A stretch of DNA of 42,348 bases from Clostridia bacterium (GCA_017626395.1 JAGAIU010000075.1:1-42348), one strand, 5' to 3'. Positions 1 to 8,092 are shown, counted from the first letter of the stretch. A program made the numbers and translations. The notes: generated by a model not told the origin, from the letters alone.

Positions 1-1
1 A

Positions 2-208
2 TTCCAATTTGCATTCAACTTAAAGTCTGCATCTTCACCAGCATGGTCAATAGTATTAATTAGTTCAATTTTACATTTAGTGTTTGGACTTATAATGTTC
101 TTTAATCCATTTTCTTCAATTGCAGCATTAACAACTATTGCTGGTATCATTCTTTTAATTACAGAAATAGGTAACTTGGTTGAATCTGTATATTTATTAT
201 CTAAATAA
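2..208 (+). CDS. DUF308/HdeD-like membrane protein, C-terminal end (partial)
   Basis: The frame is open from the left edge to a TAA at 206-208, giving 68 residues of a protein whose start lies outside the window. The translation has two hydrophobic segments, one around VLISSILHLVFGLIMFF and one around LTTIAGIILLITEIGNLVES. This pattern of short helices with a Gly-Ile-x-x-Phe-x-P turn is what DUF308/HdeD family membrane proteins look like. HdeD is linked to acid stress in enterobacteria, but the role in Bacillota is unknown. It ends just before a bidirectional terminator. Family assignment rests on a short fragment. Confidence 0.6.
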   Translation, partial: FQFAFNLKSASSPAWSIVLISSILHLVFGLIMFFNPFSSIAALTTIAGIILLITEIGNLVESVYLLSK

Positions 209-218
209 TAAAATTAAA

Positions 219-253
219 AAGCAGTTATGAAGTAAATTACTTCATAGCTGCTT
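219..253. terminator. Bidirectional hairpin terminator
   Basis: A 15-base stem (GCAGTTATGAAGTAA against its near-perfect complement) sits between the converging stop codons at 208 and 254. It has A-runs on the left and T-rich sequence on the right, so it can serve both strands. Confidence 0.75.
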
Positions 254-898
254 CTATTTATTCATAATATATTTTATATCCTCTATCGCCAAATCTATAT
301 TTCTCATCCCATTTCCTATAGGATAAAATACTGCATATACTGGATATTCTTTTTGGTTTATCTCAATTTTAAATTCTTCTTTTCTTACACTTTTAACACA
401 TATTTTTTTGCCTAAAAATATCGTACTTACTTGATTTCCAAATACTATTATTTTTTTAGGTTTTATAATATCTATTTCTTTATATAGTAACTCTAAATAT
501 TGTTTTAGTACACTATCTGGTAAAGGTCTTGCATCTATTTGTGTACATTTACCTAAATTAGTAATATAAAATTTCTTTTCTTCTACTTTACTATACACAT
601 AATCTGCAAATTCTTCATCCCATTCAGTTGCTTTCATACTTTGTATTTTATCAAACAATTCTTTTTCAATTAGTCCAACATTATAAAATAATTTCCATAT
701 ATTTTTAGTTCCAATCCATGGAGATCTTCTACCTTTCCATTCTTTTGTAGATGCTACATTTTTTCCTGTTGGATTCATAAATACAAAACAAATATCTGGA
801 CTTGACTCACATCCACCATTATATATAGAGGATAATGTAGGCTCTCCATATTCTAATTGTAATTTATCATAATATTTATTTAAGTCTTTTATTTTCAT
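254..898 (-). CDS. Uracil-DNA glycosylase superfamily protein
   Basis: This 214-residue protein has the order of motifs seen in the uracil-DNA glycosylase fold: FMNPTG at about 40-45, YITNLGKC at 111-118, the core strand IIVFGNQ at 150-156 and VFYPIGNGMRN at 190-200. In classical enzymes the last motif carries a His (HPS); here a Tyr-Pro takes that place, so glycosylase activity is uncertain. The likely role is removal of uracil or another damaged base from DNA, or a divergent nucleic-acid-binding use of the fold. The start ATG at 896-898 has an AAGGAG site at 905-910. It is a single gene facing the left-edge gene. Confidence 0.7.
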   Translation of the reverse strand: MKIKDLNKYYDKLQLEYGEPTLSSIYNGGCESSPDICFVFMNPTGKNVASTKEWKGRRSPWIGTKNIWKLFYNVGLIEKELFDKIQSMKATEWDEEFADYVYSKVEEKKFYITNLGKCTQIDARPLPDSVLKQYLELLYKEIDIIKPKKIIVFGNQVSTIFLGKKICVKSVRKEEFKIEINQKEYPVYAVFYPIGNGMRNIDLAIEDIKYIMNK

Positions 899-933
899 TT
901 CATTCTCCTTTTTTAGAACTTATATCATATTTT

Positions 934-966
934 GTTAAAAAAATAAAGAGAGTAAAAACTCTCTTC
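934..966 (-). terminator. Hairpin terminator after the frameshifted gene
   Basis: The stem AGAGAGT/ACTCTCT (947-953 with 958-964) is followed on the minus strand by a T-rich run (complement of 934-946). Confidence 0.7.
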
Positions 967-972
967 ATTCAA

Positions 973-1456
973 TTAGTAGTCTAAAAAGTTATCCTTAAAC
1001 CATTCTTTTGTTGCTTCTTTAGGTATTTCATATCCAACTTTTCCTGTTAAATGTAAATAATATAAAGTCGGATTAGAAAAAACTATTCCAACCGGAGAAT
1101 CATCAGATAGAACTATTTCTCTTAATTTTAAATCTGCCAAATTTCCAAATTGTTTATACATCTCAAAAAGCAATTCTTTTCTTTTAGTATCAATTGTACT
1201 TATTTTCTCTAATTGAGTCTTATTTAATATAATAGGATCTACTACCTTAGGAAAATGTTGTACGAGTGTTTTGTTAAGAATTCCGTAATACACATAAATA
1301 AAAATCACTTGAATATAATTTTTCTTCATCATTTATGCACATATAATACGCTTCTGATAAATACAAAAGATTGCAAAGTCTAAAAATGTTTATTTCCTTA
1401 AACCTATCCTGATGTAACTTAATCATATAGTAAGCATCTAAAATAATCTCGTCCAT
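973..1456 (-). pseudogene. Panacea/DUF4065 (SocA-like) protein, frameshifted
   Basis: Two overlapping frames make one protein. The first starts at ATG 1454-1456 with an AGGAGGT site at 1464-1470, reads MDEIILDAYYMIKLHQ and stops at 1274. The second continues in another frame to 973. Removing one T from the five-T run near 1300-1305 would join them as ...YSSDF-IYVYYGILNK..., about 160 residues. The pattern (a FxxLxxLLYLSEAYYM helix, then a Y/F-x-x-x-YG region and a late helix ending near SDDSPVG) resembles the Panacea domain of antitoxins and SocA. The break could be a true mutation, a slippage site or a base-call error in a homopolymer. No toxin partner is next to it. Confidence 0.5.
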
Positions 1457-1549
1457 AATTATTACCTCCTTACAATTTCTAAAATTTTTTATAAATTGGT
1501 AAATATCATTAAGTACAGGTATTATAGCATAGTTTAAGCAAAAAATAAA

Positions 1550-1570
1550 GAAGAGTTATATAATCTCTTC
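1550..1570 (-). terminator. Small terminator hairpin overlapping a stop codon
   Basis: GAAGAG (1550-1555) pairs with CTCTTC (1565-1570) around the TAA of the gene to the right. The minus-strand product then enters a T-rich tract (complement of 1540-1549). Confidence 0.55.
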
Positions 1571-2176
1571 CATACTTTTTTTAACCCCTATTCTAACTCT
1601 TTCTTTTTCAGAAAAAATCTTTGGTACTAGATTAGGTAAGAAAACCAGAATCCCTTTTTGAATAGGCATAAGAATAAAGATGTTATCTTCGAATGTATCA
1701 TCTTTCCCTTCAGCTTTCATATTGTATTTTATCTTTATTGATAAATTATATATGTTTCCTTCTTTCATATAACAAAATTCAGAATTTGATTTTTCATTTA
1801 GTTTAGTTAATAAACCTTCTTTATCATCAAGTCTAAATTTTGAGTATGAGCATAAAAACATACTATTTTTCTCTCCATCGATATAATACTTTTGAGCTTT
1901 AGATAATACATCTTCAAGAATGCCTTTCATCTCTTTTACTTCTTTGTATACAAGAATTTCCATTTTACTTTCTCCATACTTATCTGCATAGATTTTAATG
2001 TAGAAATCACTGAATCTGTAGAAGTAAGATTGTTTAGTCATAAAAAACTTATAACGTCTTTTTTGTTCTCTAAACATTGTAGCAATTTCTTTAGATAACT
2101 CTACTCCCTTTCCTTTCGCAATTGAAAAACTGATTACTAGTTTTTCCTTTCTTTCAGTACCATTTGTTTGTTCCAT
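1556..2176 (-). CDS. Unknown protein, 206 residues
   Basis: I do not recognise this protein. I place the start at ATG 2174-2176 because GGAG (2184-2187) is seven bases upstream. A second ATG at 2180-2182 is too close to that site, and a TTG at 2201-2203 lies upstream of it. The protein is soluble, rich in Lys and Tyr, with no signal peptide or membrane helix. Its last residues (RIGVKKSMEEII) resemble the C-terminus of the next gene upstream (KIGVKQAFYEIVEYL), so the two may be distant relatives. It has its own strong promoter at 2245-2273 and its own terminator, so it is a single-gene unit. Confidence 0.6.
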   Translation of the reverse strand: MEQTNGTERKEKLVISFSIAKGKGVELSKEIATMFREQKRRYKFFMTKQSYFYRFSDFYIKIYADKYGESKMEILVYKEVKEMKGILEDVLSKAQKYYIDGEKNSMFLCSYSKFRLDDKEGLLTKLNEKSNSEFCYMKEGNIYNLSIKIKYNMKAEGKDDTFEDNIFILMPIQKGILVFLPNLVPKIFSEKERVRIGVKKSMEEII

Positions 2177-2244
2177 ATTCATTCTCCTCTCATTTTTGAA
2201 CAAATTTAGAACCCCCTGAATAGGATATAAGTATCCACGTGTTT

Positions 2245-2273
2245 ATTATACCACATTTTCGAATTTATGTCAA
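2245..2273 (-). promoter_or_regulatory. Sigma-A type promoter for the 1556-2176 gene
   Basis: On the minus strand TTGACA (2273-2268) is followed, after 17 bases, by TATAAT (2250-2245). Both boxes match the consensus exactly. Confidence 0.8.
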
Positions 2274-2284
2274 CCTTTATGCAT

Positions 2285-2311
2285 AAAAAAATAAAAGGTT
2301 GTTATCCTTTT
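2285..2311 (-). terminator. Weak terminator overlapping the stop of the 2302-2964 gene
   Basis: AAAAGG (2293-2298) pairs with CCTTTT (2306-2311). A run of A at 2285-2292 gives the minus-strand RNA a U-tract. The hairpin includes the last codons. Confidence 0.5.
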
Positions 2312-2964
2312 ATCTTACTAATTAGCTCTTTATCTATAGTAATTAGGTATTCTACTATTTCATAAAAAGCCTGTTTTACACCTATTTTTGATATATTTCC
2401 ACTATAACCTTTAAACACTATAATGTTCCTTATCATCTCAATCGTATAATTGTAATTGACAACTCCTTTTATATATGTATTATGTGCAGTTAATCTAAAA
2501 TACTCGTTTTCATTTAAATATTTAGATATTAGACTCACATACTTTTCTAGGTTATATTTTGAGAAACAACAACTAATAGAAAATTCTTGTGGATACTTTT
2601 CATCAATATGCTCTTTAATGTATTCATTAAAAGCCACTATTTCTTTAGAAATATTAAAGAATAATACTTTAGCATCCTTATGCACCTTTCTAAATAACAT
2701 TTCAACATTTACCTGTATATTAGAAGTAATAGCCTCACCATCTACTAAAGCAAAAGTTTCTTCAAAAAAATAATTTAAAATACTATTATCTGTGTACTCT
2801 TTGTATGCCTCTAATATTTTGCTAACATTTTTTTGTTTTTCTGCTGGTATATAAAATGAATAGTTTAATTTAATATATTGATTCTTATCTACATCAAGAC
2901 AAATTTTGTCATTCCTTTCTATAAAGTTAATAAATGATTTTTCTCCTACTTTGCTATTAAGCAT
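2302..2964 (-). CDS. Unknown protein, 220 residues
   Basis: The start is ATG 2962-2964 (MLNSKVGEK), eight bases after an AAGGAGGG site at 2973-2980; an upstream in-frame start at 2988 lies before this site and is less likely. There is no signal peptide or membrane segment, and two Cys lie side by side mid-protein (SISCCFSKY). The C-terminal KIGVKQAFYEIVEY segment echoes the end of the neighbouring unknown protein, suggesting a shared fold. It has its own consensus promoter and terminator. No function can be assigned. Confidence 0.6.
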   Translation of the reverse strand: MLNSKVGEKSFINFIERNDKICLDVDKNQYIKLNYSFYIPAEKQKNVSKILEAYKEYTDNSILNYFFEETFALVDGEAITSNIQVNVEMLFRKVHKDAKVLFFNISKEIVAFNEYIKEHIDEKYPQEFSISCCFSKYNLEKYVSLISKYLNENEYFRLTAHNTYIKGVVNYNYTIEMIRNIIVFKGYSGNISKIGVKQAFYEIVEYLITIDKELISKIKG

Positions 2965-3021
2965 AAGTATATCCCTCCTTTTAATCAAAAGCGTAAAAAA
3001 TATATTTTTTTTACAGAGATA

Positions 3022-3050
3022 ATTATATCATTTTTGTATAATTATGTCAA
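3022..3050 (-). promoter_or_regulatory. Sigma-A type promoter for the 2302-2964 gene
   Basis: Minus strand TTGACA (3050-3045), 17 bases, TATAAT (3027-3022). A short A/T inverted repeat follows in the untranslated leader near 2995-3015. Confidence 0.8.
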
Positions 3051-3051
3051 A

Positions 3052-3810
3052 TTAATCTTCTTTTTTCTTTCTTGTTTGCCTTATATGCACCATTTTTGCC
3101 ATTAAATTATTTGGCACAATTTTTGCTGCAAATCTTAAAAACTTAATTTCTAATCCCGGTGTTATATCTACTTTTCCTTTAAGCATTTTATCTACCGTAT
3201 ATTTTGCTACATATTCACTTGTAAGTGAATGTAAGCTAAACTTAACATTTGCAACGTTGTTAAAATTAGTTTTAACAGGTCCAGGATTTAAAGTTCCCAC
3301 TTTAACTTTAGATTTATCTTTCCTTAATTCTTCATTAATAGAAGTAGATAATATATATACATATGATTTTGAAGCATAATATGCATCCATAAGTGGACCT
3401 GGTAGATGTCCTGCTATCGACGAAACATTTAAAATATATCCTGAATTTTTCTTAACCATTTCTTGTAAAAATAGTTTTGTTAAAATATGTACAGCTATTA
3501 TATTAGTATTAATTAAATCTAACTCTTTTTGTAAATCTGTTTCTGTAAACTTACCAAATATTCCAAATCCAGCATTATTTACTAAAATATCTACATATCC
3601 AACTTTATTATATAGTTCTATACAATTTTCTTTAACACTTAAATCCATTACTATAATTTCAACATTGGTATTAATTTCTTTTTTTAATTCTTCTAATTTA
3701 TCTTTACTTCTTGCAACTATTACTAAATCATATCCTCTTGAAGCAAGCTCTTTTGCCATATCTCTTCCAATACCAGAAGATGCTCCTGTTATTAAAGCTC
3801 TTTTTGCCAT
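3052..3810 (-). CDS. Short-chain dehydrogenase/reductase (SDR)
   Basis: A 252-residue NAD(P)-dependent oxidoreductase of the classical SDR family. From the preferred start (MAKRALI) the cofactor loop TGASSGIG is at 8-15, NNAG at about 78-81, the catalytic Ser in VSSIAG near 130 and YYASK (Tyr-x-x-x-Lys) near 144-148. VARSK after the second strand suggests NADP use. I prefer the ATG at 3808-3810 because GGAGG is seven bases upstream; the ATG at 3814-3816 directly touches that site. The C-terminus ends in a very basic RQTRKKKED tail. Substrate unknown; the sequence type matches YqjQ/DltE-like SDRs of Bacillota. Confidence 0.9.
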   Translation of the reverse strand: MAKRALITGASSGIGRDMAKELASRGYDLVIVARSKDKLEELKKEINTNVEIIVMDLSVKENCIELYNKVGYVDILVNNAGFGIFGKFTETDLQKELDLINTNIIAVHILTKLFLQEMVKKNSGYILNVSSIAGHLPGPLMDAYYASKSYVYILSTSINEELRKDKSKVKVGTLNPGPVKTNFNNVANVKFSLHSLTSEYVAKYTVDKMLKGKVDITPGLEIKFLRFAAKIVPNNLMAKMVHIRQTRKKKED

Positions 3811-3866
3811 ATACATACCTCCAATTTAATTAAATAATAACAAGAAAGTAAAAAAAGTACAAGTAA

Positions 3867-4283
3867 TTATTTTATATGTTCAACAAGTATAGAATCTATC
3901 TCTAAAAATATTTTTTCAACTTCTTCTGAATTATTTAGCTCCTTTAACAAACATTCTATTTTTTTATCTGTGTAAAGTTTTATACCTGCAATACGTATTA
4001 ACATATTTTTTAAATTTCCAAGTTTAGTATTTATACTTTTAATGTCACTATCTATAAATTCATCTACCTTAAAATCCACTATACTTTTAATTTTATGATA
4101 CATTAATTCATGTAACTCTTTTTGATATTCTTTCAATATTTTTTCATACACATCATTTTTATATTCATAGCTACTTTCTTCAACTATAGCACCATCAATA
4201 ATAATGATATCTTTTATAACGTCTTTAATTTCTACGTCATCTTTCTTTTTTATCACTTCATATAATTTTTCTATATTATCCAT
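3867..4283 (-). CDS. Unknown protein, tandem paralogue of the next gene
   Basis: A 138-residue protein with start ATG 4281-4283 placed by an AGGAGG site upstream. It is homologous to the gene at 4294-4758: both begin M(D/E)(N/K)IE-x-(L/I)Y and share DVI(K/R)DI-x-(I/V)ID-x-AI followed by Y-x-(N)-VY. Both look wholly helical with no signal peptide. The two genes are 10 bases apart and co-transcribed from the promoter at 4783-4810. I do not recognise the family. The pairing suggests a gene duplication or a two-subunit complex. Confidence 0.6.
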   Translation of the reverse strand: MDNIEKLYEVIKKKDDVEIKDVIKDIIIIDGAIVEESSYEYKNDVYEKILKEYQKELHELMYHKIKSIVDFKVDEFIDSDIKSINTKLGNLKNMLIRIAGIKLYTDKKIECLLKELNNSEEVEKIFLEIDSILVEHIK

Positions 4284-4293
4284 ATATATCCTC

Positions 4294-4758
4294 CTATACA
4301 CTGCCTCTTAAACAAGATAATATATCTTCATCTATATTATCTAATTTGTCATTTAATGTATTTATATCTGAGACTTCTTCGCCAAGCATATATTTTTTCA
4401 TATACAAATCAATCCCCTCAACTACATTTTCTTCTGCTAGTTTTCTTACACACATATATCCGCTACATCTTATTATCCATCTTCTAAGTACACTCAGACT
4501 ATTTCTAATTTTAGACTCTTCAGATAGATTTTTAATTGGATAATATCCAGATATAATTTCTTGTGCTTTAGTAAATCCTATTCTTTCTAAATCATAGGCA
4601 TATTTTTCTTTCATCCTGTTATATACATTTGTCTTATATATAACATCTGAACTTAATATAGCAAAGTCTATAACATTTATATCCCTTATAACATCAGTCA
4701 TAAAAAATTCAAACTTTGTTTTTATAATAAAATTATATATACATTCTATTTTTTCCAT
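4294..4758 (-). CDS. Unknown protein, first gene of the paralogue pair
   Basis: A 154-residue helical protein, first gene of a two-gene operon. The start ATG 4756-4758 has a GGAGGAG site upstream. It shares with its partner the N-terminal block MTDVIRDINVIDFAI (residues about 20-34) and a following IYKTNVYNRMKEKY segment. It has no recognisable catalytic motif. The orientation is divergent from the sensor kinase at 5002, with about 240 bases between them. Confidence 0.6.
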   Translation of the reverse strand: MEKIECIYNFIIKTKFEFFMTDVIRDINVIDFAILSSDVIYKTNVYNRMKEKYAYDLERIGFTKAQEIISGYYPIKNLSEESKIRNSLSVLRRWIIRCSGYMCVRKLAEENVVEGIDLYMKKYMLGEEVSDINTLNDKLDNIDEDILSCLRGSV

Positions 4759-4782
4759 AATATCTCCTCCGAATTTGCTTGA

Positions 4783-4810
4783 ATTATACTACTATTTTTA
4801 ACAGTTTCAA
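4783..4810 (-). promoter_or_regulatory. Promoter for the paralogue pair
   Basis: Minus strand TTGAAA (4810-4805), 16 bases, TATAAT (4788-4783). Confidence 0.65.
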
Positions 4811-4910
4811 CATTATAGACAAAAGTAGCAAAAAGGAGACACTAGATAAATTAACTAGACAAAAAACATTATTAACAACAAAGATTTATATAATTATATT
4901 TTTCGTAATT

Positions 4911-4931
4911 TTTGTCGAATTATGTAGATTA
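4911..4931. promoter_or_regulatory. TTTGTCGAA box plus ATGTAGAT, copy 1
   Basis: TTTGTCGAA (4911-4919) matches the Spo0A-box consensus TGTCGAA and is followed by ATGTAGAT two bases later. A near-identical 21-base block (18 identities by my count) lies at 34992-35012 upstream of the YHYH gene. It sits between the paralogue pair and the sensor kinase. The regulator is not known; Spo0A is one candidate. Confidence 0.4.
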
Positions 4932-4943
4932 CCAAACTAATCA

Positions 4944-4972
4944 TTGACTTTTAACCTTAATTATAGTAAAGT
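4944..4972 (+). promoter_or_regulatory. Probable promoter for the sensor kinase
   Basis: TTGACT (4944-4949), 17 bases, TAAAGT (4967-4972). The -10 box is only a partial match. Confidence 0.45.
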
Positions 4973-5001
4973 AAAACGCGTTGACGATTTTGGGAGGAAA
5001 A

Positions 5002-6327
5002 ATGGACTCTTTAGCTAATATCATAATTATTATTGAACAAGCAGCCATATTATTTTGCTTTTTTACGTTTTTAACACAAACATATAAAAACACAAATTTG
5101 ATTTTAAAAAAGAAACTACTAATTTTATTATTTTCAAGTATATTTTCTATAGGAATACAATTACTAAAACCTAATATTTCTTTTTTAATATATTTAGTTT
5201 TAATTATACCTTTATTCTTACTGTATAAATACATCTTAAAATATGACAATGGATCCACAATCATTAGTATATTAGTTTTATATTTAACAATATCTATCAG
5301 TGAAATTTTATCTTATTTTTCACTAAAATTACTGGTAGATATTAAAGTAGCTATGATAACTTCTAGTATATACATTTTTAGTTTATATCACCTGTTAAAA
5401 ATTTTATATTATTCATTTTTACTATTTGTTGAGATAAGATTTTTAAAAGATGTTATGGACAAAGAAATAAATATACTAGAATCATTAAATAAAAAAGACA
5501 TATCTATTGCCACACTTATAATTTTAAACATTATTATTCCTAATGTACTGAATTTCAGAATAAATGCAATTGAACATAATTTAAATATGCTTTCCTTTAC
5601 AGTTATTCAATTGTCTATTGTTTTATCTTTAATATATGTATGTTTCAAATACATTAATTGCTTTGTAGAAAGTCAATCTGAACTACACCAAGAGAAAATA
5701 TACAATAAAACACTTGTTGAATTAGTAGACAGTTTAAGACTATTAAAGCATGATTATAATAATATACTTCAAGCTATAAACGGTTATATTATAACTAAAC
5801 AATATGACCAATTAGACGAGCATATAAAAAGATTATCTAAAGATTCTAAAAATATTTCTAAAGTTGAAGCTATAAATCCTGAAATTATTAATCAACCTGC
5901 TATTTATGGAATTATCGGTGCTAAATATTTTAGAGCGGTTAATAAAAATATAGATTTTAGTCTTTCTATTAATACTAATATTAGTGAAATCTCTTTTGAT
6001 TTTACAGAACTTTCTAGAATATTAGGTATACTTTTAGATAATGCAATAGAAGCTAGTGAAAAATCTGATAATCCACATATATCAATTAAGTTTTCATATA
6101 ATAAATTTAAGCAAGCAGACATGATAGAAATAAAGAATACTATTGCTAAGAATAGTAAAATAGATTTAAATAAAATTTTCAATAAAGGCGTGTCTAGTAA
6201 AACTATAAAATCTGGTTTAGGATTATGGGAAGTAAAAAAGATTATTTCTTCTAAATCAAATTCACAAATTTTTGCTGATGTTAATAATAATGAATTTTCA
6301 CAAACTATAATAGTAGAAAAGAATTAA
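5002..6327 (+). CDS. AgrC/ComD-type sensor histidine kinase (GHKL family), orphan
   Basis: A 441-residue membrane kinase of the peptide-quorum-sensing class. The start ATG 5002-5004 follows GGGAGGA at 4992-4998. About seven hydrophobic segments fill residues 1-220. The cytoplasmic part has the AgrC-type phosphoacceptor motif LLKHDYNN (His about 250), the N-box ILLDNAIEA (Asn about 347) and the G-box SGLGLWEV (404-411). AgrC proteins sense a small peptide and phosphorylate a LytTR response regulator. Neither an AgrD/AgrB pair nor a response regulator is present within the window, so its signal and partner must be elsewhere. It is a single-gene unit. Confidence 0.85.
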   Translation: MDSLANIIIIIEQAAILFCFFTFLTQTYKNTNLILKKKLLILLFSSIFSIGIQLLKPNISFLIYLVLIIPLFLLYKYILKYDNGSTIISILVLYLTISISEILSYFSLKLLVDIKVAMITSSIYIFSLYHLLKILYYSFLLFVEIRFLKDVMDKEINILESLNKKDISIATLIILNIIIPNVLNFRINAIEHNLNMLSFTVIQLSIVLSLIYVCFKYINCFVESQSELHQEKIYNKTLVELVDSLRLLKHDYNNILQAINGYIITKQYDQLDEHIKRLSKDSKNISKVEAINPEIINQPAIYGIIGAKYFRAVNKNIDFSLSINTNISEISFDFTELSRILGILLDNAIEASEKSDNPHISIKFSYNKFKQADMIEIKNTIAKNSKIDLNKIFNKGVSSKTIKSGLGLWEVKKIISSKSNSQIFADVNNNEFSQTIIVEKN

Positions 6328-6353
6328 AAAGCAGTTCAAACGAACTGCTTTTT
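6326..6353. terminator. Bidirectional terminator
   Basis: AAAAAGCAGTTC (6326-6337) pairs with its perfect complement (6342-6353) around an AAAC loop, between the kinase and the frameshifted gene that converges on it. Confidence 0.85.
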
Positions 6354-6354
6354 A

Positions 6355-7144
6355 TTATAATTTTGCTAACGAGTCGTAAAATTTCGTATTCTTTTCAATA
6401 TAATATTTATCTTTTGCATTAATAATATTATAATGAACCTTGCAATATTCAGTTGCAAAGAAATATAACGAACTAACAAATTCAGCTTTAAAATTTGACG
6501 CATTAATAACTATGTTTTCAATACTAACATTTATATTATATTCTAATATATTATTAGAATCTTGTATTGAAATCAAACTAATTATATTACGTTTTTTAAG
6601 AACATCAAATTTTCTAAATTCATTTTTTGAAGTTTTCTTTCTTTCATAATTCATCAACTGTAATATCTTTTCAAAATCAGCTAATACAAAGTCTATTTCT
6701 TTTCCAAGTGAATATCTAATATCTACAGTTATTTTTACATCTTCTACTTCCTTATAGAAAATATTTAATACTGATAGTATTTTTTCAGAGACTTCCTCTA
6801 TTTGAGTTATTAAGTCTTCCTCACAAGAAAATGAAACTGACATTTCAAGCCAAGATAACACTTCACTCGGTTCAATTAGAATTCTTAAATTATTGCTAGC
6901 TAGACAGATTTTCTGATATCCAATATCCCAACCTTGAGCTAAAATTTTCTTTTCATTTTTCTTAACATACTTTGAAAATTTTTCTTGGATTTTCTCTGCC
7001 CTAATGCAAAAATTCAGACGAATTCCAATACCCGTCCTACCGAGTTACATACTTCAACTCCTTTTCGTTTAGTAATACCTGTTTAAGCTTTTCATTAGCT
7101 ACTTTTAATTTGTTAGCACCAATATAAATATAATTATTAGTCAT
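6355..7144 (-). pseudogene. Unknown gene split by a frameshift
   Basis: A clear start (ATG 7142-7144, AAGGAGGT at 7151-7158) opens a frame reading MTNNYIYIGANKLKVANEK that stops at TAG 7037-7039. A second frame, open from 7044 to 6355 but with no good start near its beginning, carries the rest (RTGIGIRLNFCIRAEK..., then MLSWLEMSVSF...). A +1 shift near 7038-7047 would give one protein of about 260 residues. I do not recognise the family; there is no membrane segment. It may be a mutation, a programmed shift or a sequencing error. Confidence 0.5.
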
Positions 7145-7236
7145 ACAAATACCTCCTTATAAATTTTAAAAAAGTTTAATATATTAAATGCACACACATA
7201 TTATAGCACACGATTTACATAAAATAAAGATATATT

Positions 7237-7395
7237 TCAACCTTTTTCATAAAAATTACAAAATTTAAGCTTTCTATAACCACTTTTACTAAGTTTATCT
7301 TTTATATATCTACAATACACATACTTTAATTTATAGTTATCGGTATAATTAAACTGTGCATACTTGCAATCATTACATTTATATATTCTATTCAT
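7237..7395 (-). CDS. Small Cys-rich protein, 52 residues, putative
   Basis: ATG 7393-7395 opens 52 codons (MNRIYKCNDCKYAQFNY...) ending at TGA 7237-7239. The protein has a CxxC near the N-terminus and two more single Cys (VYCRY and KFCNF), which could bind zinc or form a small metal knuckle. No good ribosome binding site is visible, which lowers confidence. It lies in the stretch between the HD protein and the frameshifted gene that otherwise has no gene. Confidence 0.4.
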   Translation of the reverse strand: MNRIYKCNDCKYAQFNYTDNYKLKYVYCRYIKDKLSKSGYRKLKFCNFYEKG

Positions 7396-7424
7396 ACTAG
7401 TATTATTAGTATTTTAGTCAAAAA

Positions 7425-7447
7425 TAAAAAGACCTTATGGCCTTTTT
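7425..7447 (-). terminator. Terminator of the HD-domain gene
   Basis: AAAAAGACC pairs with GGCCTTTTT around TTAT, with one G-T pair. A-rich sequence on the left gives the minus-strand U-tract. Confidence 0.6.
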
Positions 7448-8003
7448 ACATTTTTTCTGCAACTTTGTCTTCTGCATAACGCATTGCATTTATTGTTTCT
7501 TCAAATAATTTATCTAATTCCCACCCAAGCATTTCTGCTCCATTCTTTATTACATCTCTTGAGCAGCCTGCTGCAAATTTTTTATCTTTAAATTTCTTTT
7601 TAAGACTAGATACTTCCATATCTTTTGTGCTATGTGACGGTCTCATTTTAGCAGCTGCCCATATAAGACCTGTAAGTTCATCTGTTGCAAATAATATTTT
7701 CTCCATTTCCTTTTCTGGTTTTACATCACTACAAATTCCGTATGCATGAGAACATATTGCATGGATCATCTCATCATTTGCATTAGCTTTAGTTAATAAT
7801 TCTACACATTTTTTACAATGTTCGTCTGGCCACATTTCAAAATCTATATCATGCAATAGCCCTACTACTGACCAAAATTCTTTATCTTCATTATTTTTAT
7901 CTGCAAAGTATTCCATTACAAAAGATACTGTTAATGCATGTTCAATATGAAAAGATTCTTTGTTATATTCTTTTAATAATTCAAAAGCTTCATTCCAATT
8001 CAT
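7446..8003 (-). CDS. HD-domain hydrolase-like protein
   Basis: A 185-residue protein with the HD metal-binding pattern: His22 (SFHIEHAL), His51-Asp52 (GLLHDIDFE) and His86 (CSHAYG). HD proteins of this size are phosphohydrolases acting on nucleotides or related phosphates. The order H...HD...H suits such an enzyme. The start has GGAAGGTG upstream and a good promoter at 8026-8054. It is divergent from the racemase leader, and the two promoters lie back to back. Substrate unknown. Confidence 0.8.
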   Translation of the reverse strand: MNWNEAFELLKEYNKESFHIEHALTVSFVMEYFADKNNEDKEFWSVVGLLHDIDFEMWPDEHCKKCVELLTKANANDEMIHAICSHAYGICSDVKPEKEMEKILFATDELTGLIWAAAKMRPSHSTKDMEVSSLKKKFKDKKFAAGCSRDVIKNGAEMLGWELDKLFEETINAMRYAEDKVAEKM

Positions 8004-8025
8004 TTTTTTATCACCTTCCTATAAG

Positions 8026-8054
8026 ATTATATAAATAATACCTTGTATAGTCAA
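8026..8054 (-). promoter_or_regulatory. Promoter for the HD-domain gene
   Basis: Minus strand TTGACT (8054-8049), 17 bases, TATAAT (8031-8026). The -35 region is part of a small inverted repeat CCTTG/CAAGG (8041-8056). Confidence 0.75.
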
Positions 8055-8063
8055 GGTAGCTAT

Positions 8064-8092
8064 TTGACAGTCATCTAAAAAAATGTTAATAT
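8064..8092 (+). promoter_or_regulatory. Promoter for the racemase leader
   Basis: TTGACA (8064-8069), 17 bases, TAATAT (8087-8092). The transcript would start near 8099, just before the leader peptide's ribosome binding site. Confidence 0.75.
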
